This document shows, piece by piece, positions 1 through 8,326 of a stretch of 64,000 nucleotides of DNA (position 1 is its first letter; each line of letters starts with the position of its first letter). The position numbers were made by a program, and so were the translations under genes. Source of the DNA: Carthagonibacter sp032251515 (lineage in GTDB: Bacteria; Gemmatimonadota; Gemmatimonadetes; Palauibacterales; Palauibacteraceae). The stretch spans positions 22,586-86,585 of the forward strand of contig JAVVDU010000005.1 of the NCBI GenBank assembly GCA_032251515.1. Reading direction: 5' to 3'. The notes below the pieces were generated by a model. That model was not told the origin of the DNA and did not search any database. It was given only the letters and a program-made list of their open reading frames with translations.

Positions 1-502
1 GCGCGAGCTGCCCATCGGACCCCCAGCCGGAGTCCCCGAACAGGAGGACGCGGACGGTGTCCCCGCCCCCCGCCGTCCGACCGGGATCCAACGCCATGCC
101 CGGGGCGGGCGCCGTCCGGAACCGCCACGGCCCGAGGTCGCCCCCCCCCGGCGACACACGGTACTCGTACGGTGCGGCGGGAGCGAGGGCCTCGAGCCGC
201 GCCCGCCGGATGCCGCGGGCCACGGAATCGGCCGGCACGGCGCGCCACGCCCGGGAGGCGCCGGCCGGGACCTCGCCGGACTCCGGATCCGGCGCCACGG
301 ACCGGACGTATACGGTGTCCCCCCCGGCGGGGCCCGTCGCCTTCCAGAGAATCGTGGCCGCGGAATCCGAGACGTTCTGCACGTAGGGAAGGCGCTCGAA
401 CGGCGGCGGCGGCGTCACGACGACCGGATCGACGGGTCCGGGGTAGCAGCCGGCGAGGAGGAGCGCGGCGAGCGGTCCGGCGGCCCGGGTGACGTGCCGC
501 AT
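1..502 (-). CDS. Purple-acid-phosphatase-like metallophosphoesterase lipoprotein, 3' part missing
   Basis: Partial gene that runs off the left edge; 167 codons are visible. The protein starts with a lipoprotein signal (hydrophobic run, lipobox LLLAGC, Cys19) and a Pro-rich linker. Residues about 39-130 read as the fibronectin-like N-terminal domain of purple acid phosphatases (LPYVQNVSDSAATILW, later PYEYRV and GPWRFRTAP). Near residue 150 the strand VRVLLFGDSGWG begins, with GDSG at 156-159 matching the first metal-binding motif of calcineurin-like phosphoesterases. The remaining metal ligands lie outside the window. Expected role: surface or periplasmic phosphate-ester hydrolysis. It diverges from lon across about 200 bases in which I see no confident promoter. 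The ATG at 502 is the only start that leaves an intact signal peptide. Confidence 0.72.
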   Translation of the reverse strand, partial: MRHVTRAAGPLAALLLAGCYPGPVDPVVVTPPPPFERLPYVQNVSDSAATILWKATGPAGGDTVYVRSVAPDPESGEVPAGASRAWRAVPADSVARGIRRARLEALAPAAPYEYRVSPGGGDLGPWRFRTAPAPGMALDPGRTAGGGDTVRVLLFGDSGWGSDGQLA

Positions 503-701
503 GCCCGAATGGCACGATCGCCGGCCCGCCGCAGGGAACGGAATGCCACTCCGGCGGGGTTTGCGCTCCCGGCGGGGCCGCGCCGCGGCGCGGATCCTGC
601 TTCCACGTATCGGGTCCGGCGCGGCCGCGCGGCGACAGGCTCGCTGCCGGGCACGCGCCGGACTCGCCGGGGGAAAGGCGCCCCCGCCCACGAACCGAAC
701 G

Positions 702-3353
702 ATGGATCCGAACATGATCGAGCGAAACGATAGCGTGACGTCGCCCCATCTCCAAGACGGGCTCCGCATACTCGCCGAACAGGGCGAGGTGAGGATCGCC
801 TGGGACGACGGGGACGAAGAGCCGGGTGACGCGCCCGGGGCGAAGCACGCGCCGCAGCGCCTGCGCCTCCCCGTGCTGCCGCTCCGGGGCACGGTCGTGT
901 TCCCCGCCGTGGCCGCCCCCATCGCGGCGGGACGCGAGAAGACCCTGGCGGCGATCGAGAAGGCCCTGAAGGGAGACCGCCTGCTCCTCGCGCTCTCCCA
1001 GCGGGACGCCGAGCTGGAGGACCCCGTCCCCGGTGCGCTGTACGAGGTCGGCACGATCGTGCGGATCGCCCAGATGCAGCGCGTGCCGGGCGGCATCCAG
1101 CTCGTGGTCCAGGGCGACTCACGGGGCGCCGTGCTCGAGCTGGAGGAGGCCGACGACCACCTCGTGGCCGTGGTGCGCCGGCTGGAGGACATGCCCCCTC
1201 TCGACCCGGACGCGCCCTCGTTCACCGCCCTCTACAAGGAGGTGCACGAGCGGGCCGCCCAGCTCAGCCGGCTGCGCGGCGTTCCGAAGGAGATCGTGGA
1301 CCACCTGCTGGGCAACGTGCGCGGCGGCGGCGAGATGGCCGATCTCATCACCTTCTACACCGAGCTCGAGGTGGAGGAGAAGCAGGAACTCCTGGAGACC
1401 CTGTCGGTGGAGGACCGCCTCCGGAAGCTCCTTCTCCACCTGCAGAAGCAGATCGGGGTCCTCGAAGCCCAGGCGCAGATCCGCAGCAAGGTCCAGGAGG
1501 AGCTCGGCGAGCGGCAGCGCGAGATCTTCCTGCGCGAGCAGATGAAGGCGATCCAGTCGGAGCTGGGCGACGACGCGGGCGCCCAGGACATCGAGGAGTT
1601 GCGCGAGCGCCTGGCCGGGCTCGAGCTGCCCGAGGAGGCGCGCAAGGAGGTCGATCGGGAGATCCGCCGCCTGGAACGAGTCCCGCGCGAGTCGGCGGAG
1701 GCCCAGGTGGTGCGCACGTTCCTGGAGACCGTGGCCGACCTCCCGTGGAACACGACCACGGAGGACCGCCTCGACCTGGCGCGCGCCGAGGAGATCCTGG
1801 AACGGGACCACTACGGCCTGAAGGACGTGAAGGACCGGGTCCTGGACTTCCTCGCCGTGCGGAAGCTGCAGGGCGAGCGCTGCGACGACGCGGAGGAGGC
1901 GGAGCGGTCGGCGGGCGACACGGAAGGTGAAGGTCCGCCCGCCGGCGAGGACGAGGAGGGCGTGGCGACCGACGGGCCGCGGCCGGAGGACGACGGGGCC
2001 TGCGTCGGGCAGGCGGACGACCGCACGGGATCCACGATCCTGTTCGTGGGCCCGCCGGGCGTCGGCAAGACCTCGATCGCCAAGTCCATCGCCGACGCGA
2101 TGGGCCGCAAGTACGTGCGCGTGTCGCTCGGCGGGGCGCGCGACGAGGCGGACATCCGGGGCCACCGCCGCACGTACGTCGGCGCGCTGCCCGGACGGAT
2201 CATCGAGGGGCTGAAGCGCGCGGGGAGCAAGAATCCCGTCTTCCTGCTGGACGAGGTGGACAAGCTGGGGGTGTCGTTCCAGGGAGATCCGTCCGCGGCG
2301 CTGATGGAGGTGCTGGATCCGGCCCAGAACCAAGCCTTCGTCGACCACTACATGGGGATCCCGTTCGACCTGTCCGACGTCATGTTCATCGCCACGGCGA
2401 ACTTCCCCCACCAGATCCCCGGTCCGCTCAAGGACCGGATGGAGGCGATCGAGTTCGTCGGCTACACGGAGCAGGAAAAGCTGGAGATCGCCAAGCGGTA
2501 CCTCCTGCCCCGGCAGCGGGAGCAGAACGGTCTGACGGCGGAGCAGTTGGGCGTGGACGACGCGGCGATCCGCGAAATCATCACCAGCTACACCCGCGAG
2601 GCGGGCGTCCGCAACCTGGAGCGTGAGATCGGCTCCATCGCCCGCAAGAGCGCGCGCCGGATCGCTTCGGACGCAGCGGAGTCCGTGCAGGTCGGCCCGG
2701 AGGACCTGCGGGAGCTCATCGGACGCCCCAAGGTCCACCCGGAAAAGCGCATGGAGGCGGACACGGTGGGCGTGGCCACGGGCATGTACTACACGCCGGT
2801 GGGCGGCGACATCATGCTCGTCGAGTGCAGCGTGGTGCCGGGACGCGACGGCCTGGTCCTCACCGGTCAGCTCGGCGACGTGATGAAGGAGAGCGCCCGC
2901 GCCGGCCTCACCTTCGCGCGGACGCACGCCGGCGAGCTCGGCATCCCCGAGGAGACGCTGAAGGACCACGAGATCCACGTGCACGTCCCAGCCGGGGCCG
3001 TGCCGAAGGAAGGTCCGTCGGCCGGGATCGCGATGGCCCTGGCGATGATCTCATCGTTCAGCGGCCGGCCCGTGCGCGCCGACGTCGCGATGACCGGCGA
3101 AGTGACCCTGCGCGGAAGGGTCCTCCCCATCGGCGGCGTGAAGGAGAAGGTCCTCGGCGCCGAGCGGGCGGGCATCCGCCACATCATCCTCCCGAAGGAC
3201 AACGAGGGAGACGTGGACGACCTCCCGGAGGAGGCCCGGGAGAGGCTCGAGTTCCACTTCGCCGAGACGCTGGAGGAGGTGCTGGCCGTGGCGCTGGTCC
3301 CGGCTCCCGAGCCCGCGCCGGAGCCGGAGCCGGAGGCCGCGACGGTCAGCTGA
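702..3353 (+). CDS. lon: ATP-dependent protease Lon
   Basis: Lon (about 883 aa), a cytoplasmic AAA+ serine protease that degrades misfolded and regulatory proteins. The substrate-binding N-domain begins near residue 50 (LRLPVLPLRGTVVFP). Walker A GPPGVGKT is at 450-457, followed by Walker B and sensor regions. The protease domain carries the catalytic dyad: PKEGPSAG with Ser773 and GGVKEKVLGA with Lys816, the 43-residue spacing expected of Lon. An acidic insert of about 50 residues (roughly 390-443) separates RVLDFLAVRKL from the Walker A strand, where family members normally have about ten residues. I chose ATG 702; ATG 714 is also possible, and neither has a clear Shine-Dalgarno. The 5' extension of the open frame to 489 has no Lon-like sequence. 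The 3' end overlaps the convergent HAD gene by 8 bases. Confidence 0.97.
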   Translation: MDPNMIERNDSVTSPHLQDGLRILAEQGEVRIAWDDGDEEPGDAPGAKHAPQRLRLPVLPLRGTVVFPAVAAPIAAGREKTLAAIEKALKGDRLLLALSQRDAELEDPVPGALYEVGTIVRIAQMQRVPGGIQLVVQGDSRGAVLELEEADDHLVAVVRRLEDMPPLDPDAPSFTALYKEVHERAAQLSRLRGVPKEIVDHLLGNVRGGGEMADLITFYTELEVEEKQELLETLSVEDRLRKLLLHLQKQIGVLEAQAQIRSKVQEELGERQREIFLREQMKAIQSELGDDAGAQDIEELRERLAGLELPEEARKEVDREIRRLERVPRESAEAQVVRTFLETVADLPWNTTTEDRLDLARAEEILERDHYGLKDVKDRVLDFLAVRKLQGERCDDAEEAERSAGDTEGEGPPAGEDEEGVATDGPRPEDDGACVGQADDRTGSTILFVGPPGVGKTSIAKSIADAMGRKYVRVSLGGARDEADIRGHRRTYVGALPGRIIEGLKRAGSKNPVFLLDEVDKLGVSFQGDPSAALMEVLDPAQNQAFVDHYMGIPFDLSDVMFIATANFPHQIPGPLKDRMEAIEFVGYTEQEKLEIAKRYLLPRQREQNGLTAEQLGVDDAAIREIITSYTREAGVRNLEREIGSIARKSARRIASDAAESVQVGPEDLRELIGRPKVHPEKRMEADTVGVATGMYYTPVGGDIMLVECSVVPGRDGLVLTGQLGDVMKESARAGLTFARTHAGELGIPEETLKDHEIHVHVPAGAVPKEGPSAGIAMALAMISSFSGRPVRADVAMTGEVTLRGRVLPIGGVKEKVLGAERAGIRHIILPKDNEGDVDDLPEEARERLEFHFAETLEEVLAVALVPAPEPAPEPEPEAATVS

Positions 3354-4056
3354 GCGACAGGAGCTCGGCGGGAGACGAGAGGATCCGGTCGGGGCCCTCG
3401 GGCTCCAGCACATCGCGGCCGTTCGGTCCCCAGGTCACGGCGACGGTCCGGACGCCGGCCGCCCGGCCCGCGCGCATGTCGTGCACGCTGTCCCCCACGT
3501 ACACGGCCCGGCCGGGCTCGGTCTCCCCGGCCCGGGCCAGCGCCGCGAGCACCGGCTCCGGTTCGGGCTTGAACCGCGTCACATCGTCGGCGGTCACGAC
3601 GGCGGCGAACCACTCCTCCGGGATCCCGCAGACACTCAGGCCCATGCGGGTGGCCGGCGCGCGCTTGCTCGTGGCGATGGCCAGCCGGCGGCCCGCCGAC
3701 CGGAGACCGGCGAGGGCCTCCCGGATGCCGGGGAACGGGCGCACGAAGCGGTCGTGCGCGGCCAGGTTGTGCTCCGTGTAGGTCCGCACCATGGCCTCCG
3801 ACTCCGCGTCGGAGCGGGCGAACTCCCGCATCGCGAGGGCGAGCGGGCGGCCGATCGTGCGGCGCCACAGCTCGTCGGGCGGCGCCTCGCCGCGGTGGGT
3901 GCGCAGGGCGTGCCGATACGAGGCGAGGATCAGCGCCTCGCTGTCGATGAGCGTCCCGTCGAGGTCGAACACGACGGTCCGGAGGCCGCCGTCCGAGTTC
4001 GACTCCGGCGCGGTCTCCGGCGCCGACCTCGGCGCGGCGTCGGGCCCGGCGGTCAC
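3346..4056 (-). CDS. HAD-family phosphatase (phosphoglycolate phosphatase/PpaX-like)
   Basis: A 236-aa haloacid-dehalogenase-superfamily hydrolase with an alpha-helical cap. Motif I is FDLDGT with nucleophile Asp31 and Asp33; a Thr-Ser-Lys (ATSKR) motif II/III region and KPEPEPV follow; motif IV is GDSVHDM (Asp189, Asp193). The first 26 residues are a low-complexity, Ala/Pro/Glu-rich leader. It begins with GTG at 4056 in a GTGA overlap with the stop of the phosphofructokinase gene, so the two are probably translationally coupled. Family members hydrolyse 2-phosphoglycolate, pyrophosphate or sugar phosphates; coupling to a PPi-type phosphofructokinase makes a PPi or sugar-phosphate role attractive, but the substrate cannot be read from the sequence. 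Confidence 0.85.
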   Translation of the reverse strand: MTAGPDAAPRSAPETAPESNSDGGLRTVVFDLDGTLIDSEALILASYRHALRTHRGEAPPDELWRRTIGRPLALAMREFARSDAESEAMVRTYTEHNLAAHDRFVRPFPGIREALAGLRSAGRRLAIATSKRAPATRMGLSVCGIPEEWFAAVVTADDVTRFKPEPEPVLAALARAGETEPGRAVYVGDSVHDMRAGRAAGVRTVAVTWGPNGRDVLEPEGPDRILSSPAELLSLS

Positions 4057-5336
4057 CCGGCGCGCCCGGGGCCGGTCAGGGCCTCCTCGAACCGGGCCCG
4101 GAAGGCTTCCGGGTCCATGCCCGCCGCCTCGGCGATCGTGGCGCGCATCACCGGGTCGTCGAGATCCCGCCGCTCCAGACGGATCATGTACTGCCTCGCC
4201 ACCCGGAAGTGCTCCGAGTCCACGTCCACGAGGCGCACGCGCGTGCGCCCCGTCTCCGGGTCGCGGAACTCCTCGAACGGCCGCACGCTCAGGTGCCCGG
4301 CGCGGGTGAGCGTGACCATCCCGCCCAGGTGCAGGGGCTCGCTCACCGTGTCGGCGAGCAGGAAGCGGGCCGCCCCGAAGCCCAGCGTCCGCACGTAGTC
4401 GACGTCGAACGGGATGGGCGGTGCGCAGCGCAGCTCGTATCCCACGCGCAGGTCGGTGATCGTCGCCTTCTCCCCTCGCTCGCGGAACCGACGCTGGACT
4501 TCGCGCTTGAGGATCGTCTCGATGGGGATCTCGGCGAGCCGCAGGTGTCCGTACTGGTCGTACTCGACCTCCACGCCGGGCAGCTTGGCGAGTTCGTCCG
4601 GGTCCATCCGCTCGCCGAGCCCCTCGGCGAGCACCGCGAGCCCGTCCCTCCGTCCCAGGGCCCGGCGCTTCAGGATCGCACCCTCGAGAATCGTGCAGAC
4701 CTGGCCCACCGTGATCGTGCCCGGGGGGAACTCCTCCGGGATCACCGTCAGGGTCGCCCCGGCCGCCTTGCCGATGCCGAGCGCGAGGTGCCCCGCCTTG
4801 CGCCCCATGACCGTCACGAAGAACCACCGGTTCGTCGTCCGCGAATCCTCCATCAGGTTCTGGGCGATCTCGGCCCCCAGGTCTCGCGCGGTCTCGTACC
4901 CGAACGTCGGCATGTCGCCGGGAAGCGGCAGATCGTTGTCGATCGTCTTGGGGACGTGCGCCACGCGCAGCGCTCCCCCGGCGGCGGCCGCCACCTCGCG
5001 CGCCCCGAAGGCCGTGTCATCCCCGCCGATCGTGACCAGCCGGTCGATGCCGAGGTCCTGGAGCGCCATGACCGTGCGGTGAAGCGCCTCGGGCGACCTG
5101 GTCGGGTTCGCCCGCGAGGTCCGCAGGATCGACCCTCCCGTCGCGTGGATGCGCGACACGTCGGCCACCGTCAGCGGTTGTACGACGTCGGTGCGCCCGG
5201 CCATCAGGTGCTCGAAGCCGTCGAATATCCCGATCACCTCACGCCCGTCATCGATCATCCGCAGGGCGGCCGAGCTGATCGCGCCGTTGATGCCGGGAGC
5301 CGGTCCGCCCCCGACGAGAATCCCGATTCTGGACAA
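4053..5336 (-). CDS. pfp: 6-phosphofructokinase, pyrophosphate-dependent type
   Basis: A 427-aa phosphofructokinase. GGGPAPGING at the N-terminus is the phosphate-binding loop. Two diagnostic positions both match the PPi-using class: GGDD at 104-107 (Asp where ATP enzymes have Gly) and PKTIDND at 129-135 (Lys where ATP enzymes have Gly). Later motifs MGRKAGHLAL and IPEEFPP also fit. Predicted reaction: fructose 6-phosphate + PPi to fructose 1,6-bisphosphate + Pi, reversible, in glycolysis/gluconeogenesis. The start is TTG at 5336, supported by a GGGGGAAG ribosome-binding site about seven bases upstream; there is no better ATG. It is first in a two-gene operon with the HAD phosphatase. Confidence 0.92.
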   Translation of the reverse strand: MSRIGILVGGGPAPGINGAISSAALRMIDDGREVIGIFDGFEHLMAGRTDVVQPLTVADVSRIHATGGSILRTSRANPTRSPEALHRTVMALQDLGIDRLVTIGGDDTAFGAREVAAAAGGALRVAHVPKTIDNDLPLPGDMPTFGYETARDLGAEIAQNLMEDSRTTNRWFFVTVMGRKAGHLALGIGKAAGATLTVIPEEFPPGTITVGQVCTILEGAILKRRALGRRDGLAVLAEGLGERMDPDELAKLPGVEVEYDQYGHLRLAEIPIETILKREVQRRFRERGEKATITDLRVGYELRCAPPIPFDVDYVRTLGFGAARFLLADTVSEPLHLGGMVTLTRAGHLSVRPFEEFRDPETGRTRVRLVDVDSEHFRVARQYMIRLERRDLDDPVMRATIAEAAGMDPEAFRARFEEALTGPGRAG

Positions 5337-5632
5337 GTGTACTTCCCCCGTTCGCGTGGTTCGCAGGTGCCGGTCTCCAACCTCCCGGCGGGGGCCGGGG
5401 CCGTCAAGCGGCCGCCGGCATCCGGCAGGAGAACGCGGCAGTCTGCACGGAGTTCCGCCGCCGCGGCCGGCCCGGATGCCCCGGCATCATCATAACCATC
5501 TGCTGACAAAGGACATGGCTCGACCCACAGTGGGGGCACATCCCTTGCGGTCCGATGAACGGATTCACGACCGATCCCGCGGGCGAACGCGGACGGTCGC
5601 GAAAGCTCGAAGCTTTTCGACTGGGGGAGAAG
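5337..5632. other. Divergent intergenic region with small inverted repeat
   Basis: About 296 bases between the divergent phosphofructokinase and lipoprotein genes. It contains the TTG start's ribosome-binding site on the minus strand and, just upstream of the lipoprotein's own site, an inverted repeat AAAGCT-CGA-AGCTTT (5602-5616). This could be an operator or a 5'-leader hairpin. No confident -35/-10 pair was found on either strand, and no small gene is supported. Confidence 0.4.
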
Positions 5633-6724
5633 ATGCGGTACGCAACGTTCGGTCGTCCTCTGCTGGCGGCCCTTCTCACGTTCGGACTGGGCGCCTGCAG
5701 TGACGACGACGCCACGGGTCCTTCGACGCCGTTCGACCCGGATGCCGCGGCGCAGGCCGCGGTCGAGCTGGAAGATCGCCTGGATTCCGACAGCGACGTG
5801 ATGCGGTCGCTCTCGCTCGTCGCGCCCGCACTCGAGGCGGAGGGCGGAGCGGTCCTGCGGGTCCTGCCCGGGGACGTCCAGCGGCCCGTCAGCTCGTTCT
5901 CGGCACAGCTCCTGATGGACCCGGCCCTCTCGATGTCGGCCTCGATGGAGCCGGTGTTTCCCAGCAACTTCCTCGGAAAGACGTTCGAGTGGGACGACAC
6001 CCTCGGACGCTACGCGATGACGGACCGGGCCGGAGCGCCGGCCACGGGCGTGCGGTTCATTCTGTACTCTGTGGACCCGTTCACCGGCCAGCCGGTCCTG
6101 CCGCTCTCCGAGATCGGCTCTCTGGACCTGACCGACGAGAGCGATGCGTCGCAGACTCGCCTGCGGCTGCGGGCCGAGACGGGAGGCGTGGCGCGCCTGG
6201 ACTACTTCGTGAGTCTCAGCTTCGCCGTCTTCGAGTCGTCCATCGAGGTGACGGCGACCGGGGCCGGCTTCATCTCCGACGGGACGCAGCGGCTGGACTT
6301 CGACCTCGCGCAGGACGTCGCGGTGAGCGACCAGGCCGTCTCCATCGACCTGCTCTACGACCTCGAGATGGCGGACCAGGACGTGCGGGTCGTCCTCGAC
6401 GTGACGAGCGAGGCCAGCCTCGCCGACCCCGAGGCGGGATCGTTCGACCTCACCATGACCCTGACCGACGGCGGAAACGTCACGGTCGTCTCCGGCGCGC
6501 TCGACGCGGCGGAGAACCTCACCGGCACGATCGTGCACAACGGCCAGACGGTCGCCCTGATCGGCGGCACGGCTGACGCGCCGACGTTCACGGACGGGGC
6601 GGGCGAGCCGCTCACGTCCACCGAGGTCGCGGCGCTGGACGATCTGCTGGACGCGATCGACGACCTGTTCGACTTCGGCGAGGCGATCTTCGAGCCGTTC
6701 GGGGCGGACCCGGACAGCATCTGA
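5633..6724 (+). CDS. Lipoprotein of unknown function with CSDDD tether
   Basis: A 363-aa exported protein. The start ATG 5633 follows GGGGGAG by about four bases, and the signal peptide ends in LTFGLGAC (Cys22). The mature N-terminus is C-S-D-D-D-A-T-G-P, an acidic tether like the surface-lipoprotein export signals of Bacteroidota and shared with lipoproteins near 32-36 kb. The rest is acidic, beta-rich and low in Cys, with alternating hydrophobic/acidic strands; I recognise no enzyme motif. The frame stays open upstream to 5555, but that would bury the signal peptide. It is followed by a strong hairpin terminator and has no operon partner. Function unknown. Confidence 0.75.
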   Translation: MRYATFGRPLLAALLTFGLGACSDDDATGPSTPFDPDAAAQAAVELEDRLDSDSDVMRSLSLVAPALEAEGGAVLRVLPGDVQRPVSSFSAQLLMDPALSMSASMEPVFPSNFLGKTFEWDDTLGRYAMTDRAGAPATGVRFILYSVDPFTGQPVLPLSEIGSLDLTDESDASQTRLRLRAETGGVARLDYFVSLSFAVFESSIEVTATGAGFISDGTQRLDFDLAQDVAVSDQAVSIDLLYDLEMADQDVRVVLDVTSEASLADPEAGSFDLTMTLTDGGNVTVVSGALDAAENLTGTIVHNGQTVALIGGTADAPTFTDGAGEPLTSTEVAALDDLLDAIDDLFDFGEAIFEPFGADPDSI

Positions 6725-6732
6725 CCGGCGGG

Positions 6733-6766
6733 CCCGCCCGGCCGGACCGACCTCCGGCCGGGCGGG
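6733..6766 (+). terminator. Hairpin terminator for the lipoprotein gene
   Basis: A perfect 13-bp GC stem (CCCGCCCGGCCGG pairing with its complement) with an 8-base loop, starting nine bases after the stop codon. There is no T tract, as usual in very GC-rich genomes. It is the first of two back-to-back hairpins between convergent genes. Confidence 0.7.
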
Positions 6767-6787
6767 ACGCACGACGAAGCGCCGCAT

Positions 6788-6822
6788 CGCCGCGCGGGCC
6801 CTCTCGGGGGGTCCGCGCGGCG
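6788..6822 (-). terminator. Hairpin terminator for msrA
   Basis: A second hairpin in the same convergent gap: a 13-pair stem (one G-U) around CGCCGCGCGG with a 9-base loop, ending eight bases from the msrA stop codon. Having one hairpin per converging gene suggests independent termination of both transcripts. Confidence 0.65.
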
Positions 6823-6829
6823 ACCGCTA

Positions 6830-7360
6830 TCACGCCCCTCTCTGCAGCTTCGCGAGCTTCGGCGCGATGACCACGGCACAGTAAGGCGCGGTCGGATTCC
6901 GCCGGTAGAACCCGCGGTGTTCCTCCTCGGCCGGCCAGAACTCGTCGAGCCGGCGCACCTCGGTGACGATCGGGCCGGGGAACGCTCCGTCCGCCTCCAG
7001 GGCGGCGATCACTTCGCGGGCCGTGCGCTCCTGCTCCTCGTCGTGGGCCAGGACGATCGACCGGTACTGCGATCCGACATCCGCGCCCTGGCGGTCCCGC
7101 GTCGTGGGATCGTGCGTGGCGAAGAAGATCTCGAGCAGGCGGCGGAAAGCGACGCGTCCCGGATCGAACCGGACCTGCACGACCTCTGCGTGCCCGGTGC
7201 CGCCGCCGCACACCTGCCGGTAGGACGGGTCCGGCTCGTGGCCCCCCGCGTAGCCCGGGATGACCTCCTCGACGCCGGGGACCCGCTCGAACACCGCCTC
7301 CGTGCACCAGAAGCAGCCGCCGCCAAAGGTGGCCGTCGCGATCGCCGTTCCGCCGGTCAT
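6830..7360 (-). CDS. msrA: Peptide methionine-S-sulfoxide reductase MsrA
   Basis: MsrA (176 aa) reduces the S-epimer of methionine sulfoxide in proteins and free methionine using thioredoxin. The signature GGGCFWCTEAVF is at 13-24 with catalytic Cys16; further hallmarks are PGYAGG, TGHAEVVQV and GSQYRS. No typical Cys pair is present near the C-terminus, only one in PYCAVV, so the resolving chemistry may differ from the three-Cys E. coli enzyme. ATG 7360 puts the catalytic Cys at the usual distance; the 18-residue upstream extension has no MsrA-like sequence. It lies downstream of the ZIP transporter on the same strand with a 37-base gap. Confidence 0.95.
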   Translation of the reverse strand: MTGGTAIATATFGGGCFWCTEAVFERVPGVEEVIPGYAGGHEPDPSYRQVCGGGTGHAEVVQVRFDPGRVAFRRLLEIFFATHDPTTRDRQGADVGSQYRSIVLAHDEEQERTAREVIAALEADGAFPGPIVTEVRRLDEFWPAEEEHRGFYRRNPTAPYCAVVIAPKLAKLQRGA

Positions 7361-7397
7361 CTCACGCCTCCCCGCGTTGTCCGCCGCGCGGGGCCGC

Positions 7398-8219
7398 TCA
7401 GCCGAGCGCGACATCCAGGACCATCATCACCGTGAATCCCGCGACGGTCGCGGCGGTGGCGAGATCCGTCCTGCCGCCCTGCTGCGACTCCGGAATCAGC
7501 TCTTCCACCACCACGTACACCATGGCGCCCGCCGCGAAGGCCAGGGCGTAGGGCAGGATCGCCTGCATCTGGAGCACCGCGGCGGCCCCGGCCACGGCGG
7601 CCACCGGCTCCACGGCGGCCGAGAACGTGCCGGCCCAGAAGCTGCGCCCGCGAGTGGCGCCCGCCGCGCGCAGGGGCATCGCGACGGCTACCCCCTCCGG
7701 GAAGTTCTGCAGTCCGATACCGATCGCCAGGGCCAGCGCCGCCTCGAAGCTCGCGCCGGCCGCGCTTCCCATCCCGAGCGCCGCCGCCCCGAACGCGACC
7801 CCCACGGCGAGTCCCTCGGGCACGTTGTGCATCGTGATCGCGGTCACGAGGAGCGTGGACCGCTTCCACGGTGCCGGCGGCCCCTCCGCGGCGCTGATCG
7901 GCTGCAGCGGGTGAAGGTGCGGGAGGAGCCGGTCGGCGATGCCGAGCACGAGCGCACCGGCCACGAAGCCCGTGGAGGCCGGCAGCCAGTCGGGAACGCC
8001 GAGACCCGCGGACATGACGATGGCAGGCGCGAGGAGCGACCAGAACGAGGCGGCCAGCATCACGCCACTGGCGAATCCGAGCATGCCGTCGACGAGCCAC
8101 TCGCGGATGCCGCGCGTGAACACGACGACGGCCGCCCCGGCCGCCGTGACGGCCCAGGTGAACCCGCCGGCCGCGAGCGCCTGCAGTACCGGGTCCAGCC
8201 CTCTCAACGCGTCGAGCAT
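7398..8219 (-). CDS. ZIP-family divalent metal transporter
   Basis: A 273-aa inner-membrane protein with about eight hydrophobic segments. The two metal-site motifs of ZIP transporters are intact: HNVPEG at 131-136 and NFPEG at 172-176, plus the Glu in AAVEPVAAV. A short His-containing loop (HLHPL, 101-105) lies in the variable loop before the fourth helix. Family members import Zn, Fe or Mn down their gradient; the exact metal is not readable. I chose ATG 8219, which starts just before the first helix; the frame extends upstream to 8333 without membrane character. It diverges from rph and is probably co-transcribed with msrA. Confidence 0.9.
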   Translation of the reverse strand: MLDALRGLDPVLQALAAGGFTWAVTAAGAAVVVFTRGIREWLVDGMLGFASGVMLAASFWSLLAPAIVMSAGLGVPDWLPASTGFVAGALVLGIADRLLPHLHPLQPISAAEGPPAPWKRSTLLVTAITMHNVPEGLAVGVAFGAAALGMGSAAGASFEAALALAIGIGLQNFPEGVAVAMPLRAAGATRGRSFWAGTFSAAVEPVAAVAGAAAVLQMQAILPYALAFAAGAMVYVVVEELIPESQQGGRTDLATAATVAGFTVMMVLDVALG

Positions 8220-8326
8220 GTCCCGCCTTTCCGGCTCCGGCGCTCGCGGCGCGGCGTCGGAGTCCGCAGTTTCGACCGGGCCGGGGCGCGTGTTCCCCGA
8301 CCGGACCATCTCTTTCGAGGAGGAAC

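Noticed and set aside
489..701. N-terminal extension of Lon to the GTG/ATG near 489
   Set aside because: The extra 71 residues are Arg-rich with no Lon-like sequence and overlap the divergent lipoprotein gene's start.
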